Source: Mytilinidion resinicola (lineage: Eukaryota > Ascomycota > Dothideomycetes > Mytilinidiales > Mytilinidiaceae). Taken from it: a DNA stretch of 64,000 nt. Shown here piece after piece: positions 11,014 to 21,768 of this stretch. Under the pieces are notes generated by a model, which did not search any database, had not been told where the DNA came from, and was given only the letters and a program-made list of their open reading frames with translations. The DNA lies in NCBI RefSeq assembly GCF_010093595.1, contig NW_022985456.1, positions 518,104 to 582,103 of the forward strand, read 5' to 3'. The number at the start of each line of letters is the position of its first letter. Position 1 is the first letter of the stretch. The position numbers and the translations under genes were made by a program.

Positions 11014-11407
11014 ATGGGGTCTCCACGTCGGTAAGATGTGATAATACAATTAGTAACCGACATTTGCATTTTGGGCGCTAACGCGGTTCGTAGTTCTCCA
11101 AGCCCTGAGTTTACATTCGATCATGAAAGAGGCCGACCCTTAGTTGTAGACTATGGTTCGGTAAGAAACCTAACTCCTTGTAGGAACTCACAACACTGAT
11201 CGATGGTGATAGCAAAATCGATATAGACCGGGACAAGTCGTCTATCTTTGTGTTCCTGGAAGAACGCAGCTTGAGGGGCCTTACAAGATCGAGAGTTATG
11301 TCGGCCCTCGCCAGTATACACTGTGCTATTCTGACGGCCAAAAGGCAAGAAATGGAGATAGTGTGAAAGAAGATGATTTGAAGGAAGAGAACATAGAAGA
11401 AGCTTGA
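11014..11407 (+). CDS. Small three-exon gene, 92-aa protein of unknown function
   Basis: Exons 11014-11030, 11094-11160 and 11213-11407 with introns GTAAGA..TAG (63 nt, CTAAC branch) and GTAAGA..TAG (52 nt) give a continuous 92-aa frame. The product begins MGSPRRSPSPEFTFDHERG, then QNRYRPGQVVYLC, GPYKIESYVGPRQYTLCY, SDGQKARNGDSVKEDDL and ends EENIEEA. The pattern (YRPGQ, then GPY.I, then YTL...DG....NG..V.E.DL) suggests a small all-beta, SH3-like fold; similar short proteins are widespread in fungi without known function. It is divergent from the DUF6594 gene. A copy of the last exon survives at 20131-20275 with mostly synonymous or conservative changes, which supports real coding. Too small and too spliced for simple ORF searches. 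Confidence 0.7.
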
Positions 11408-11728
11408 AGGCACACGAATCTTTAGGGTTGACGCGGTCTTGGGTGCGTGAGCTTGCGGCCTTAGGCATCTTCGCAGCTGCAGCCCGTTCGCCGAATAGCT
11501 CATATAAAGTATCTTTTAGCTGCTTGCAAAATAGATGCCTAGTCGTCTGCATTGTTCAACGTCTCTGGAATGCCATAGAACAGTCAGCTAGATTAAGCTT
11601 AAGTCAGGACTCATGATGAAGACAACTAGAAGAACTCTGACCATATGGAAGCTGGTGAATGATCGACTCCGTATGCAAGAAATTCCCGGATTTCAATGGC
11701 AAGAAGTCTCCTTAGCTACCGATTAGAA
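11408..11728. other. Intergenic, no gene seen
   Basis: Downstream of the 92-aa gene and of the minus-strand ankyrin relic (convergent 3' ends). No supported feature. Confidence 0.4.
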
Positions 11729-12457
11729 TTATAGCTCCGGAAGAAACGATAACCAGTCGCTGAACATTTCGCTCTCATCCACTACCATCTCATCTTGGCC
11801 ATCGGGCGCAAACATCCTTCGCAATTCTTCGTTGCTAGGAGCGGTCTCGTATAGCTGCTGCACCAAATCGCGAGCAGCAATTTGGCCGGCCTTCTCTGCG
11901 AAGTCTAGTGCACGCGTATACTGGGTTCCGTCATTCGATAGCAGATCAACCCCGTTCTGCACGAGTAGGAGCATCATCTCGATTCGACCATTGTCTGCAG
12001 CGGCTCCGAAGGCCGTCCTGCCTTCTAGTAACGAGGGCGCTGCATTGACGTCCGCGCCATGTTCTAGCAGCAACAATGCTGTGCAAGTATACCCTTCCAT
12101 GGTAGCAAGTTGAAGGGCTGTACCTCCGGCTCGGGACGCGGGAGGCTCGTCGACGTCAGCTCCCTCCTGTATCAGATATCGAATTATGTTATTGGCTCCT
12201 TGTGCTGCCGCAGCTTGGAGGGGTGTTGGCAGAGTCCCCATTTAGCTGGCAGACTTATATTTGCCCCGGCTTTCAACAGCTGTTGTACTTTTGATAGCTC
12301 CTCTATTTCAATGCGTTGTCGACCTGTAGGTCCTACTGTATACCCACACAACACTGTCCGGTTCTCCGCCGTTCTCTAAGAGGACTTGGATGATTTCTAG
12401 ACATTCCAAGCTCTTACTAGCAATTGCTTGTCCGAGCGGACTAGGGCTGTTGCTTAA
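11729..12457 (-). pseudogene. Ankyrin-repeat protein, 5'-truncated and frameshifted
   Basis: The 3' ORF (11729-12241) has three ankyrin units: TPLQAAAAQGANNIIRYLIQ, TALQLATMEGYTCTALLLLE and TAFGAAADNGRIEMMLLLVQ, then an acidic C-terminal tail ending WLSFLPEL typical of fungal ankyrin proteins. Coding similarity continues upstream in other frames (VQQLLKAGANISLPA; LECLEIIQVLLENGGEPD; SPLGQAIASKS), so at least two frameshifts are present. The similarity stops exactly where the transposon end begins at 12458, so the N-terminal part was lost or displaced by that insertion. Confidence 0.75.
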
Positions 12458-12690
12458 GGGGAGGGATAAACGCACACCCCCTAATCACTCCGCGCACACC
12501 CTGTCGCTTCACGGCCTTCTAATTGGCTCGGAGGGGCCGGAGCTTCCTCCGGGCGTTCACCCTTACGTCTCTCTGCACGTGATGGTATTCACGAGGCCGT
12601 GCGTGATGGTATACACGAGGCCGTACGTGATGCTACACGCGAGGCCGTACGTGATGCTATGAAGTGTTCCTCTAAGCTAAAGTAGGAGGA
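12458..12690. mobile_element. Left end of a hAT-like MITE (truncated copy)
   Basis: The segment starts GGGGAGGGATAAACGCAC and follows the complete 575-bp element at 61194-61768 through its ~70-bp terminal repeat and the GGGGCCGGAGCTTCCTCCGG subterminal motif, then has a series of short units GTGATG(G/C)TA..CACGAGGCCGT. No matching right end is found before the HET relic begins near 12690, so the copy is truncated. It separates two pseudogenes. Confidence 0.75.
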
Positions 12691-14118
12691 AAATGGCCAA
12701 AAAAGGTGACTCGCCCTGAAACTCTGCGTAGTCGGCAGGACTGTATCTGGCACAAGCCCGGAATGGACCCACTGCCGTTAAAGGAAAAATTGGTTCCTGA
12801 GCCTTGGTTGTGAGAGTGCTGACGATACATGCGGGCTCATGCCCCAAGCAGTCCTGGATGAGCTGATTGAGCAGAATTAGACCATCTTTAAATTGAATGA
12901 CCACGGCGCCGGGTTCGTTAAGACTTGCCTCCTGGAGAGTCCATAGACGCCTTTGCCATGTGCAACTTGCGACTCGAATAGCCCTTTCGACTGGGTTCGT
13001 GGGTCCGACTTGTTGCAGATCCTCATCGAGCACAATTATGAGGCTGGCCTCCCGGTATATCGCGCCTATGCGGCGGATCGAGAGATTTCGACACCGGCCA
13101 GATACTGGCACATATACTGTATCGATCCATATCCCAGCATTGCACTATGGCGTCCCTAATTGCTTGCGTTGGTGGATAAGCCGCAATACTTAGCACTTTC
13201 GTAGGGCCTTTTCGTTACGATTTCCTAGGCCATGGCTCCAAACATGTGAGAGCGCGATGTAGCATTCTGACGGATTTCGGCGCACCAATCTCAGACTAAC
13301 CTGGCCTCCAAATTTTCTTCTATATGTATTAGAGGAAGACCATCAGACTCGATAATGGATTCGAGTTGCTCCATCGCGGGTCCTAGGAAATGACAGTTAC
13401 CAGCACAATGAGAGGTATGCCTGGGTTTGTAATCCCCTTGGACCTGGCCGCAGATGCAGATGCTGGCAGAGCAACGACCATGGTCTCTCATTTTTACGGG
13501 AGTAAGTCTGGTCAGATAATAGCATGTGCTTCCGTCCATAGACATGAAAGCAGCGAGCTGATTGGGGCACCAGCCATCGGATATCAGCTTTCTGGTTAAA
13601 ATCCTTTCTACCAATCCAGAGGTCCGCCTCATCACGAGCCCAGTAGCGAGCGAGCCTTTGATCGCGAATGAACTCGACAAAGCCGTCGGTCCATGGTACA
13701 AAAGGAAGAACCATCAAACCCTCTGTCAGGGTAGTGATTGGCAAGGCAACCGGCCAGCGATTGGGACAAGCAGAAAGTGCCACAGTCATGGCCCCTGGCG
13801 GTCTAAAGGATGCGTAGCGTGTGCGGATGAATAGACACAGCTCGATCCGCCGCACTGCTACTACTCGTATGTCGACTGCCGAGCTCGTTATTGCTGAAGC
13901 AAATGACCTGACGTAATCGGCCAATTTCTTTGTGGTCACGCAGTCGCCATCTATGAAGTCGTTCAGTGCAACTGTGATGCCCGCTGCGGAGAAGACTTCA
14001 CTCATGACGCCGAAAAATAACCATTCCTGGAAAACTGCCGTTCGCTGGTGTAGACTGTACCTGCTCGCGTCGGCCCAGCCAGCCTCGTCTGTCTCTAGTA
14101 TATCTGGATTGACTCAAG
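12690..14118 (-). pseudogene. HET-domain protein, decayed
   Basis: Read on the minus strand in three frames, the order is that of long fungal HET proteins: VFQEWLFFGVMSEVFSAAG near the N-terminus; ISDGWCPNQL; a Cys/His-rich stretch HTSHCAGNCHFLGP; IIESDGLPLIHIEE; the HET signature CYIALSHVWSHGLGN near 13.24 kb; then GIWIDTVYVPVSG, IYREASLIIVLDEDLQ and RRLWTLQEASL. A stop follows RNEKALRKC, the next block is in another frame, and the first part (DGFVEFIRDQRLARYW) also changes frame. The C-terminal block seen in the intact HET fragment at the window start is missing, and the relic ends near the truncated transposon. Some breaks could be unrecognised introns, but not all. Confidence 0.8.
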
Positions 14119-15841
14119 GAACCCTCACCTTTTCGAGCGAGAGTCATGGCCATCTCACGAGCGTCTATACGAGCTCCTGTTCCAGCCGCCAGACGGGGAT
14201 TTCCCCGTCTGCAACTACAATGTAGTGCAAATCCCCAACGCGCCCATCCACGACCTGCGATCTTTGAAGGACAAGCTATCTCTTGACCGTGAGGGATTCC
14301 AGGTTGCCGATCTCAATACGACCATGGAATATGACGACTATTTTGACCAAGAAAATCTCAAAACCACGTACATGGCTGAGATCAAGGCCTTTTTGAAGGA
14401 CAAATTGGGTGCCCGAGCAGCTTATGTCCATGAATGTGTCGTAAGTAGTCTTGATGCTTGGTCCTTGATGAGAACCCTATGCTAAGCTAGGTAGATCCGT
14501 CAGTCGCAGCGTGGTTACTAAACCGGCGGCCGGCTCAACTAGAGAACAGATTGATTGGGTTGTTATATATAGAATGAAGCTTGATTGATTGGATTGATTA
14601 GAATTTTGGTTTGAACGGTTTGATCCAGATTGACAAATGAGTGAATACGGTCGCGCTAAGAGATCTGTGCGCTGAGGCCCTCACCGTGTCTTAACGAGCC
14701 AATAGAATCACGGCGTTCTGCCGCCCGGAGGTTCCGCCGGCGGAGGCGGGAGAACACGTATTGCTAACCTCAAACGGATAACGGGAATCGATTTCTACAG
14801 GTCGAATTACGTTTGAAGCGAATCATTGGGTCTTCTAGGCCTCAAAAATGTGCCCCCCTTTGGTACTCCGCCCGACGTTCCCAAGGGACATCCTGAGCCC
14901 CCCCTCACCTAGAACCTCAACACCATGGTACTCTCACGTTGCCCTCTACTCTGGGGCACTCCGTAGCCTCATCCATGGGCGTAGTAAGCTTATATGACGA
15001 TGTTATACCCATAAAAATCACGACCGTATGCATCCTTTCCGATTCGTATATATCCTTTCTGATTTGTATACACCAATCGGATCAATCGCATCAATCTCCG
15101 CTTGAGGTTTGATTGGCTAGAGGTTTGATTGATTGGATTATCTAGAGTCTATACTAATAAACCGACCGTCAATCCGATTGAGGATTGGCCGGTTTACTAA
15201 CCACGCCGGTCAGTCGGATGGAGAAGGAGGCCATTCTGGCAGTTTTGGCCAGCCAATTCCCAACGTTCACACTGGTATGGCAAATAGCCCTTTGAAGCGT
15301 CGCCGTTGACAGTCTAGATTACACTCATGGTTACGCATTGGAGCTCATTGAGCAACTCACAGGAGACAGGACCCAGGCCGAGGCGATCAAAAACTCTCGA
15401 ATACAAATACTCAAGTCCGTTCCACACCAAATCTTCCCAAGTTCTTCTGCGTCTAACAACAGACAGCATCTGGAAACCATTGTGAGGACCACTTCGGAGC
15501 TGGTCTCTCGCCCTCTGCGACCTTCGATCGCTCGACCGTAACGATGTTATAATATTCGACGAAGTACACACGACGGCCGTGTTGGAATCACAGCAAGTCG
15601 TTTATAATCCGTCGCAGAAGTGGTACTACCTGCCGAACCAAGGGCCCAACGAAATCATCGTTTTCAACTCAATGGATACCTTAGTAAGAGGAGAAGGTTT
15701 GAATCACTTGCGCTCCATCATCTCCGTACAATACCTGACCATGATTATCCAGTTGCTCATAGGTCCTTCTACGATCCACAATGTCCCAACAATGAACCCC
15801 CGAGAGAGAGTATTGAGCTGAGAATCCTCGTTGTGTATTGA
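14119..15841 (+). pseudogene. CmcJ/AsaB-like hydroxylase, split by a transposon
   Basis: The N-terminal part (PPDGDFPVCNYNVVQIPN, IHDLRSLKDKLSLDREGFQV, YMAEIKAFLKDKLGARAAYV) and the C-terminal part (SLALCDLRSLDRNDVIIFDE, QKWYYLPNQGPNEIIVFNSM, a final SFYDPQCP..EPPRESIEL) match the CmcJ-type hydroxylase/desaturase family of fungal secondary metabolism. The halves are separated by the hAT-like element at 14507-15208. Further damage: frame changes after the element (QPIPNVHTG versus DYTHGYALELIEQL) and a TGA in IWKPL-stop-GPLRSW at about 15.48 kb, where an intron with a weak GTCCGT donor precedes it. It would have been a 2OG/Fe-like oxidoreductase of unknown substrate. No other biosynthetic genes are adjacent. 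Confidence 0.8.
14507..15208. mobile_element. hAT-like non-autonomous element with 8-bp target duplication
   Basis: The 702-bp element begins CAGCGTGGTTACTAAACCGG; its right end, reversed, is CGGCGTGGTTAGTAAACCGG. The flanks carry the same 8-mer GTCAGTCG at 14499-14506 and 15209-15216. An 8-bp duplication and a CAG.G terminus are hallmarks of the hAT superfamily. There is no transposase; inside are repeats of GATTGATTGGATTGATT near both ends and a GC-rich hairpin-prone patch around 14720-14755. It sits inside the CmcJ-like gene. Confidence 0.8.
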
Positions 15842-16669
15842 AGGGTCTATATCACCGGCACGAAGGATCACGGATCACAAGAGAATTGGCCCTCCTCGGC
15901 GAGGAGAGGTCCATTAAATTAACTTAAATATTCAAATTGACCTTATCCTGCCGTGCCTGCCATATACCCCGTCCCACGTCTGCCATTGCTCAATTTGACT
16001 GCACAAATCCTATAATCTGGTGAAAGTTAGCCATGTGACTCATCAATCAGTTAAGATAGCTCACCAACTTCGGTGCTACTTGGTCTGTTCTGTAACCTTC
16101 CTCTCCGCAACCTCAACAAGGAACGAATTCATGTCGTCCAGACGCATGACTTTGGTGCCGTCAGCAAACTTGCTGTCGTGAGGCAGTGCTCCCTTGGAGG
16201 CGCAGACAACATTAAGGTTGGGATTGACAAAGATGTTGGCTGGAGCTGGAGGCCAGAATGGTTTCCATGGTTGGCTCATGATGAGGGTTTGCTTGGCTTG
16301 CTTGGTAACTTGAGATGGGATATAATGAGGTTTGTTCAGTTCGAGGATGGAAAGCTAAATAAGCCCTTTGAATATGCCTAGCTCTTATACGAAGAAGCTG
16401 CGGCTCAAAGCTGAAAATTACAGCCAGGATTCTGTTTGCCTTTCCCCTCTTTTGATTGTGCCGCTTGGTAGCGTTATGCCAGCTGCATGCGACATACCGC
16501 CACATAATGAGGATTTAAGTCTTTAATATATGGACTATTTTTGGTTGGCCGGGTTGAATAAGCCCCCGGCACCATACCAAAGCTATCTACAGAGGTACGT
16601 TATCTATTACAGCCATCTATTACAGCTTAACCATTACCGTCCTTCCAGCCTCCCATATTCCGAGTCATC
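15842..16669. other. Intergenic, one doubtful small ORF
   Basis: Between the CmcJ relic and the SET gene. It contains only the 67-aa minus ORF described separately. Confidence 0.4.
16076..16279 (-). CDS. Short ORF, 67 aa, hypothetical
   Basis: It starts MSQPWKPFWPPAPANIFV and has a normal amino-acid mix with no low complexity and no membrane segment. I do not recognise a family. It could be a real small gene, the last exon of a lost gene, or chance; the lack of a second exon or conserved motif keeps confidence low. Confidence 0.25.
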   Translation of the reverse strand: MSQPWKPFWPPAPANIFVNPNLNVVCASKGALPHDSKFADGTKVMRLDDMNSFLVEVAERKVTEQTK

Positions 16670-18279
16670 ATGGAACCGATATCGAAAGTCGATGAACTTA
16701 CACAATGGTTCGGGGAAAATGGAGGACATCTCAACGAAGAGATGGAAATGCTTCACAATCTCGAATACGGTTATCACTACGTCGCAAAGAGCAGACCAGT
16801 TAACCTCAAAGAAACTGTCTGCAGCTGCCCGTCTAGTTTGACCTTGTCCCACCTCAACGTGATACCAGCGTCGCTAACCGGAATCCGTAACTGCTCCTTG
16901 GGGAGTGTCTGTTCCAAGCTAGTCGACAACCTAGAAATAGATAGGAGTACCATTCCCATCTTGTTTCTTGTCGAACAACGACTAAAGGGTGGAGATAGTT
17001 TCTGGTTTCCGTACATACAGCTACTACCTGGCAGCTGGCGTAGGAAGGGCAAAGGATCAGTGAAGGAAAGCATGAGTTGTATTGATGTTGTAACGAGGGA
17101 CTATATAGAGTAACGAGACTCCCTTGACAGCATGGGACAGCAAGGGAGATGGTGCAACTCTGTAAGGAGGAGAAAGGGAGAGAAACAAGGGAGAATAGAG
17201 GCGTGTTACTGGCTGCCACTACCAACTGAAACTGAGATGACAACCCATTGTGGTTCAACGACGAAGAACTGGCGTATCTCAAGGGGACAAACTTGCTTTC
17301 AAATGGCGTTCCTCGCGAGCAAACTTCTATAGGCTTTCGAGAAGGTATTTACAAAGAGCAATGGAAACTGGGAATCGCAGAGCTCGAGAATGCCAGTGAC
17401 CCCACAGAGGAATTTACATGGTAAGTAACTTGGAGAAAGTTGTCCTATCTAATCCCATATCATATCATCTACTGTTGTTTTTCTCCTTAATCTATACCTG
17501 TAGAGTTTCCTCTGGACTGTTTCAACGCTAATTCGATGTTTTCATAGGGACCTCTTCCTGTGGGCTGCAACGATATTCTCTTCGCGGAGCTTTACGTCTG
17601 ATCTGTTCACAACAAGTGGAAACACGAATGCTTCATTTCCCATCTTGTACCCTGTCCTAGATATCTTCAATCACCGTATTGGAGCGAAAGTAGGATGGCA
17701 ATTCGACAATGGCAACTTCAGTCTCTATCTCGAAGAAAACGTCGAGCAAAGCCAGCAAATATTCAACAACTACTCGCCAAAGGGGAACGAGGATCGTAAG
17801 CATACTTTGTTGATGAATGCGTCCTATTAGCGTATGCTAAGGAGAAACTAGTTTTAATGGGATTCGGCTTTTGTATCCCAGATAACCCATACGATCAACT
17901 CGTCGTTCGACTCGGTCAGGTACAACCGGAAATCCACCGCAAACTGCATGACGGCATACCGAGTCACTGGCGGTCCGAAACTTGGGAACCGAGGGAATCC
18001 GTTTTCCATCTTCAAAATACATCAAGCCATACCGACGGCTCCTCCAGCATGTATGGAGTCCCGAAACTAAATTGTCTACGTGGAATACCCCCAGAATTGG
18101 CGAAGTCGGTATACATAATTATACTCGCGCATACTGAGGATGCGGTGTTCGAGGAAGAATTAGCGAACGAGAAACAGATCTGGGCAAGCATAATTGACCT
18201 GTTGCTCAGTAAAATGGAGGCTACTCTCAGGGAAATCACGCGATGGAACGGCGAACTTGCCGACTTCCACTCAGGTTGA
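16670..18279 (+). CDS. SET-domain lysine methyltransferase (Rubisco-LSMT/SETD6-like), 409 aa
   Basis: Four exons, 16670-17039, 17237-17420, 17548-17795 and 17852-18279, give 1230 coding bases without a stop. The order is that of fungal SET proteins with a substrate-binding tail: VDELTQWFGENGGHLNEE, a short N-SET part, FLVEQRLKGGDSFWFPYI, LWFNDEELAYLKGTNL, WAATIFSSRSF, then the AdoMet-binding/catalytic C-SET block FPILYPVLDIFNHRIGAKV, ENVEQSQQIFNNYSPKGNED and LLMGFGFCIPDNP. The NHR and NNY motifs are intact. The protein should methylate a lysine in a non-histone target such as a ribosomal or elongation factor; the target is not readable. It stops at ADFHSG soon after ITRWNGEL, shorter than usual in the family, so the last C-terminal helices may be lost. 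The first intron (197 nt, GTAGGA donor) is the least certain. Confidence 0.8.
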
Positions 18280-18930
18280 AAATTGATGTGAACTCTGTCT
18301 TATTTCGGGGGCCCGAAGGCCAAACTATATACTACGTAGGAAGTGACTGTATGCATAGGCAGAAGCACTAATTGGAGGCAGCGGTAGGCAGCATTAGGCA
18401 GGGTAGGCCACCGTACCCCAACCCCTCTCTGTAGAAGTTGTAACTGGCTAGGCATGTAGGCAGCTACTATGCCAGCAACTCCAAGTCTGTACGTAGGTGA
18501 CCGTGAACCGTATGAGTTGTTGATCCTAGGTTGTAGCTGTTACAACCCGAGTCTTCCCGTCAACGGCTGGAGCTGAGGCTGCATTGATTTACAGAACAGG
18601 GCAGGTGAAAATACTAGAAGAAGTGATTTCAGACTTGAAGGTGTTTATGGATCCACTTCGAGCGGGTGATATGAGTATGCAAGATTTATTTTAAAGAATA
18701 AAAGCGAAGCAAGTTTGTAGCAATTCCGGTTTAGATTTAAATCCTTGACAGAGTACGAAGTGCTGTACCGGTTAAACTACTCCGTCCAAAATTTCGTCCG
18801 TTGATTAGTAGCCCCTCTCATCGCTGTCACCTCCCCTCCGCACCCCTCCACCTCTCCCCAACATCCACCGTCCTCGTCCTCTCCACCCTCCCATCACAAA
18901 AACATAAACCATCCATCCAAATCCAACGTC
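18280..18930. other. Intergenic, no gene seen
   Basis: Short repeats of TAGGCAG type at 18360-18410 and C-rich stretches at 18820-18900. A 124-aa plus ORF (18801-19175) is low-complexity and overlaps relic coding on the other strand, so I do not count it. Confidence 0.4.
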
Positions 18931-19380
18931 TTAATCACCATATTGATCCCCTAAATACGGGCCCATTAGTGTCACGCCCGGCTCCTCCAGGTTACACAAT
19001 TTCTGCCTCAACTTCTCATCCTTCAAATTGGGAAAGTTCTTGTTCGAAAGGCGGAACAGTTGAGGGTCTAGGGCGACGCTGTCGGAGTCCAGCGGCCACT
19101 GTAGGTGTAGTCGGGGCATTTGACCTCGAAGACGGGCTTGAAGGACGTGAAATTAGAGTACGCGATGCAGTTTGAGGATTGCACGGATTCTTCAGATATG
19201 GCGAAGTCGACGGCGGCGAATAGGTCGTGAAGGATCTCGCTGCAATGATGTAATCAACAAACAGAATGCTGTGAAGGGGGTATATATAAGGTGAGATGAA
19301 ACCCTTGAGAATGAAATCTGGCTTACTGCAACACGGTCAGCAAGGTAGCTCCAATGATGAAATTGTACTCATACAAGGAG
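18931..19380 (-). pseudogene. Unrecognised gene remnant with frameshift
   Basis: On the minus strand a GTAAGC..CAG intron (about 19.33-19.24 kb) joins FIIGATLLTVL to HEILHDLFAAVDFAISEES in frame. This continues to FKPVFEVKCPDYTY; the next frame then gives WPLDSDSVALDPQLFRLSNK and KLCNLEEPGVTLMGPYLGD to a stop. One frameshift near 19.09 kb is needed. The amino-acid usage and the splice join suggest a once real gene, perhaps a membrane or secreted protein. I do not recognise the family. Confidence 0.4.
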
Positions 19381-19759
19381 ATGTCTTACTATGTATACCG
19401 ACGGCTTACCACGTAGTCTTTTATGCCCACTGACATGCTTTTGCGCCGGGCATACTATGACATCTTGTGCAGGTAGGCTACCGTGTCGGCAGGCACCATG
19501 GGCGGACTGAAGCCGTTCTCGTTGGAGTACACGTTTCGAAGTCAGAACCACTGACACTATATATATCTCGAACAGGAAAAAAAGCAATATCATAAGATGG
19601 AAGTAAGGCAGTCGTACCAAATTTATCAAGCTCAACAGCACCGCACCCTTTCTCCGCCGCTGAATCTAACCCCCCCCCTTTCTTTTTTATCACATCCAGC
19701 ACATTCCCCCGGCGGATATCCAATTACCGCTCCCCCGGCCAATGCGACTAGTTGCTCAC

Positions 19760-20127
19760 GCCCTTGAGTCCTTCGATCACGCATTCGACCGGTTCTGTTC
19801 ACAAAGTTGTCTGCCAACACGTTAGATTGAAGCTTTTTTCTCCGCGTCATAGCCGATTTAGTCTAAAGGGAGTACACATACCGTAGTCGGTCAAAGTATT
19901 GTCAATCTCCAAGAGTGTAGAAGAGCGTTCTTCGTTCCTATCGTTACGGCTACTCTCAAGGGATAAAGGAGCACGTTCTTTTGCATCAATCGTCTCCAGC
20001 CGCTGTTCAAGCTAAGAAAGCTTATCTTGTTTCAGAAGCGAAAGCCGAGAACGGAGATTCGAAAGGCGACGGAAAATCTGACACGAGTCGAGGGCGGCAA
20101 TAAGCGCAGAGAAACGAGGGTATCCGG
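19760..20127 (-). pseudogene. DUF6594 relic (rearranged duplicate of the 10-kb gene)
   Basis: The sequence follows 10005-10348 with many substitutions: the exon-A end, the GTATGT intron and the start of exon B (DNFVNRTGRMR against DNFVERTRRMR). A stop replaces a codon in the coiled coil and later exons, including the membrane helices, are absent. At the TATCCGG near 20127 similarity jumps by about 914 bp in the parent to the last exon of the 92-aa gene. Confidence 0.75.
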
Positions 20128-20130
20128 TTG

Positions 20131-20275
20131 ATCAACGCAGCTTCAGGGACCTTACAAGATAGAGGCTTATGCCGGCCCTCGTCAATATACACTATACTAT
20201 TCTGATGGCCAGCAGGCAAGAAATGGAGATATTGTGAAAGAAGATCTGAAGGAAGGGAACATAGAAGAAGCTTGA
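20131..20275 (+). pseudogene. Relic of the 92-aa gene (last exon only)
   Basis: Reads QLQGPYKIEAYAGPRQYTLY, then SDGQQARNGDIVKEDLKEGN and IEEA to the stop, colinear with the last exon of the 92-aa gene at 11263-11407 with one codon lost. The first two exons and both splice sites are missing because the duplicate is fused to the DUF6594 relic. Confidence 0.75.
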
Positions 20276-20688
20276 GAGAATTCGAAAATTACAGCACTAG
20301 GACACAAGTTTGGGCAGATCGTCTTCTGATTTCTTCCAGAAGTATGTTGATGTGCTGGATCACCACAAAAAGGGGCCAAGTAGGCCGACTGTAAGCGCAT
20401 GAAACCGCTTTGCTTTAAGCCCTGAAGGCCTTTATATATTATCGGATGTCTTTCAATGTGCTGAAGCCCCTCAAAAAATGGCGAGCGAGTGTGCCTAGAC
20501 CTCTGGTAAGACACTGTAAGGCCAAATGAGACCTTCAACGTTAGCTTCTTTCAGATACATGCCCTTAACCTTTACATGCTGTACCCACACGGAAGGGCCA
20601 GCCTACCAACAATAGCGATGCCGTGACCTTTTTGCCCCATATCTAACCAACCAAAGCCCCAAAGCGCCATACGCACCCCCTCCCCCCC

Positions 20689-21532
20689 TCACGCCTCGAT
20701 CTTGAGCTTCTCGACCCCCTCCAACCCATCCCCGCCCTCCTCCTCCTCCTCCCCCCCCTTCGCCAACCCCCCCTCCCACAACTCCCTCCCCGTCATCCTC
20801 TTCTCCTCCTTGACCCTCTTCTTCTTATCCTCCGCCTCCTTCTCCTCCGCCCTTCTCTCCTCGCGCTCGCGCATCTCCCGCCGAAACCCCTCCCGCCACT
20901 TCAAGAAGCTTTCTCTTGTAACCTGCGTCCCGTGGAACTTCGCGTTCTCGGCCTCCTCGGCCTCCGCGGCCTCGACGTCGCGCAGCGCTTGCGCGGCGGC
21001 CTGGCGCTCGGCGATCAGCAGCTCGGCGCTGTCTTTGAGCGAGGAGTAGAGCGTGAAGACCATGGCCATGCCGAGGTTTTCCTCGATGGTGGGCGTCAGG
21101 GCGGCGAGGAGGGTGGCGCGGTCGCTGGAGATGTCGAGGAACTTGTGTTTGGGCGCGTTGGGGGGCGCGGAGATGTCGAGGAGGGGCGCGGAGTCGGGGT
21201 AGGTTGGGGGGTATTGGATGCGGAGGAGGAGGGTTGCTGGCCGGGGTTAGCTTGGGTTGCGCTGTTCTAGGCTTATTCGAGGATGGGGTGGAGATAGGGG
21301 GGAGGGTGTGGTAGGGGAATTGGACTGGACGCACGAGGCTCGGAGTCGTCGCCATCTTCGTTGGTTACGTCGAGGAGGATGGAGATGCGGTATTCGGTCT
21401 CGGAGATGTCTGGTGTAGTTATTAGTGATTTATTCGCGCATGAAGGCGGTATGGGGCATTTTCACCGGTGATTTCTTCCGGGAAGATGGAGTCGAGGACT
21501 TCCCGCTCCTCTTTTTGCTCTTCTATGCCCAT
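20689..21532 (-). CDS. GIR2: RWD-domain protein, GIR2/RWDD1-like, 229 aa
   Basis: Exons 21532-21466, 21409-21335 and 21236-20689 (introns 56 and 98 nt) give 690 coding bases. The N-terminus MGIEEQKEEREVLDSIFPEE is the start of an RWD domain, which continues through LLLRIQYPPTYPDSAPLLDI (YPPxYPD hallmark) and ENLGMAMVFTLYSSLKDSAE. A charged coiled coil with FHGTQVTRESFLKWREGF and the conserved MTGRELWEGGLA motif follows, as in yeast Gir2 and human RWDD1/DFRP2. Gir2 binds the DRG-type GTPase Rbg2 and Gcn1 on ribosomes and tunes the amino-acid starvation response; that role is by family. The ATG is the second Met of the longest frame, chosen by alignment to the family start. Confidence 0.85.
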
Positions 21533-21768
21533 GGCGTATAGCTGTGGTTTTGGTGGTTGCGGAGCTTGAACGATGAGGTGGGGCTGTTTCGAGAAAGCTC
21601 GGACCACTCCTCTCGAAATTTTTGAATTTCATCACTTGAGATTCGAGCTACTACTCCTCACACTCGACCATTAATACGAAATCTGGATCCCACACTATAG
21701 ACATTGGACGGAGAACTAACCCCACACAACCCTCCAGATCCACAAGTTTCAAACACCACACACGCACC

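Noticed and set aside
18801..19175. 124-aa plus ORF
   Set aside because: Ser/Pro/His-rich low complexity and antisense to a better-supported coding remnant.
20825..21355. 176-aa Pro/Arg-rich minus ORF
   Set aside because: Shadow of the GIR2-like exon in another frame; composition is low-complexity.
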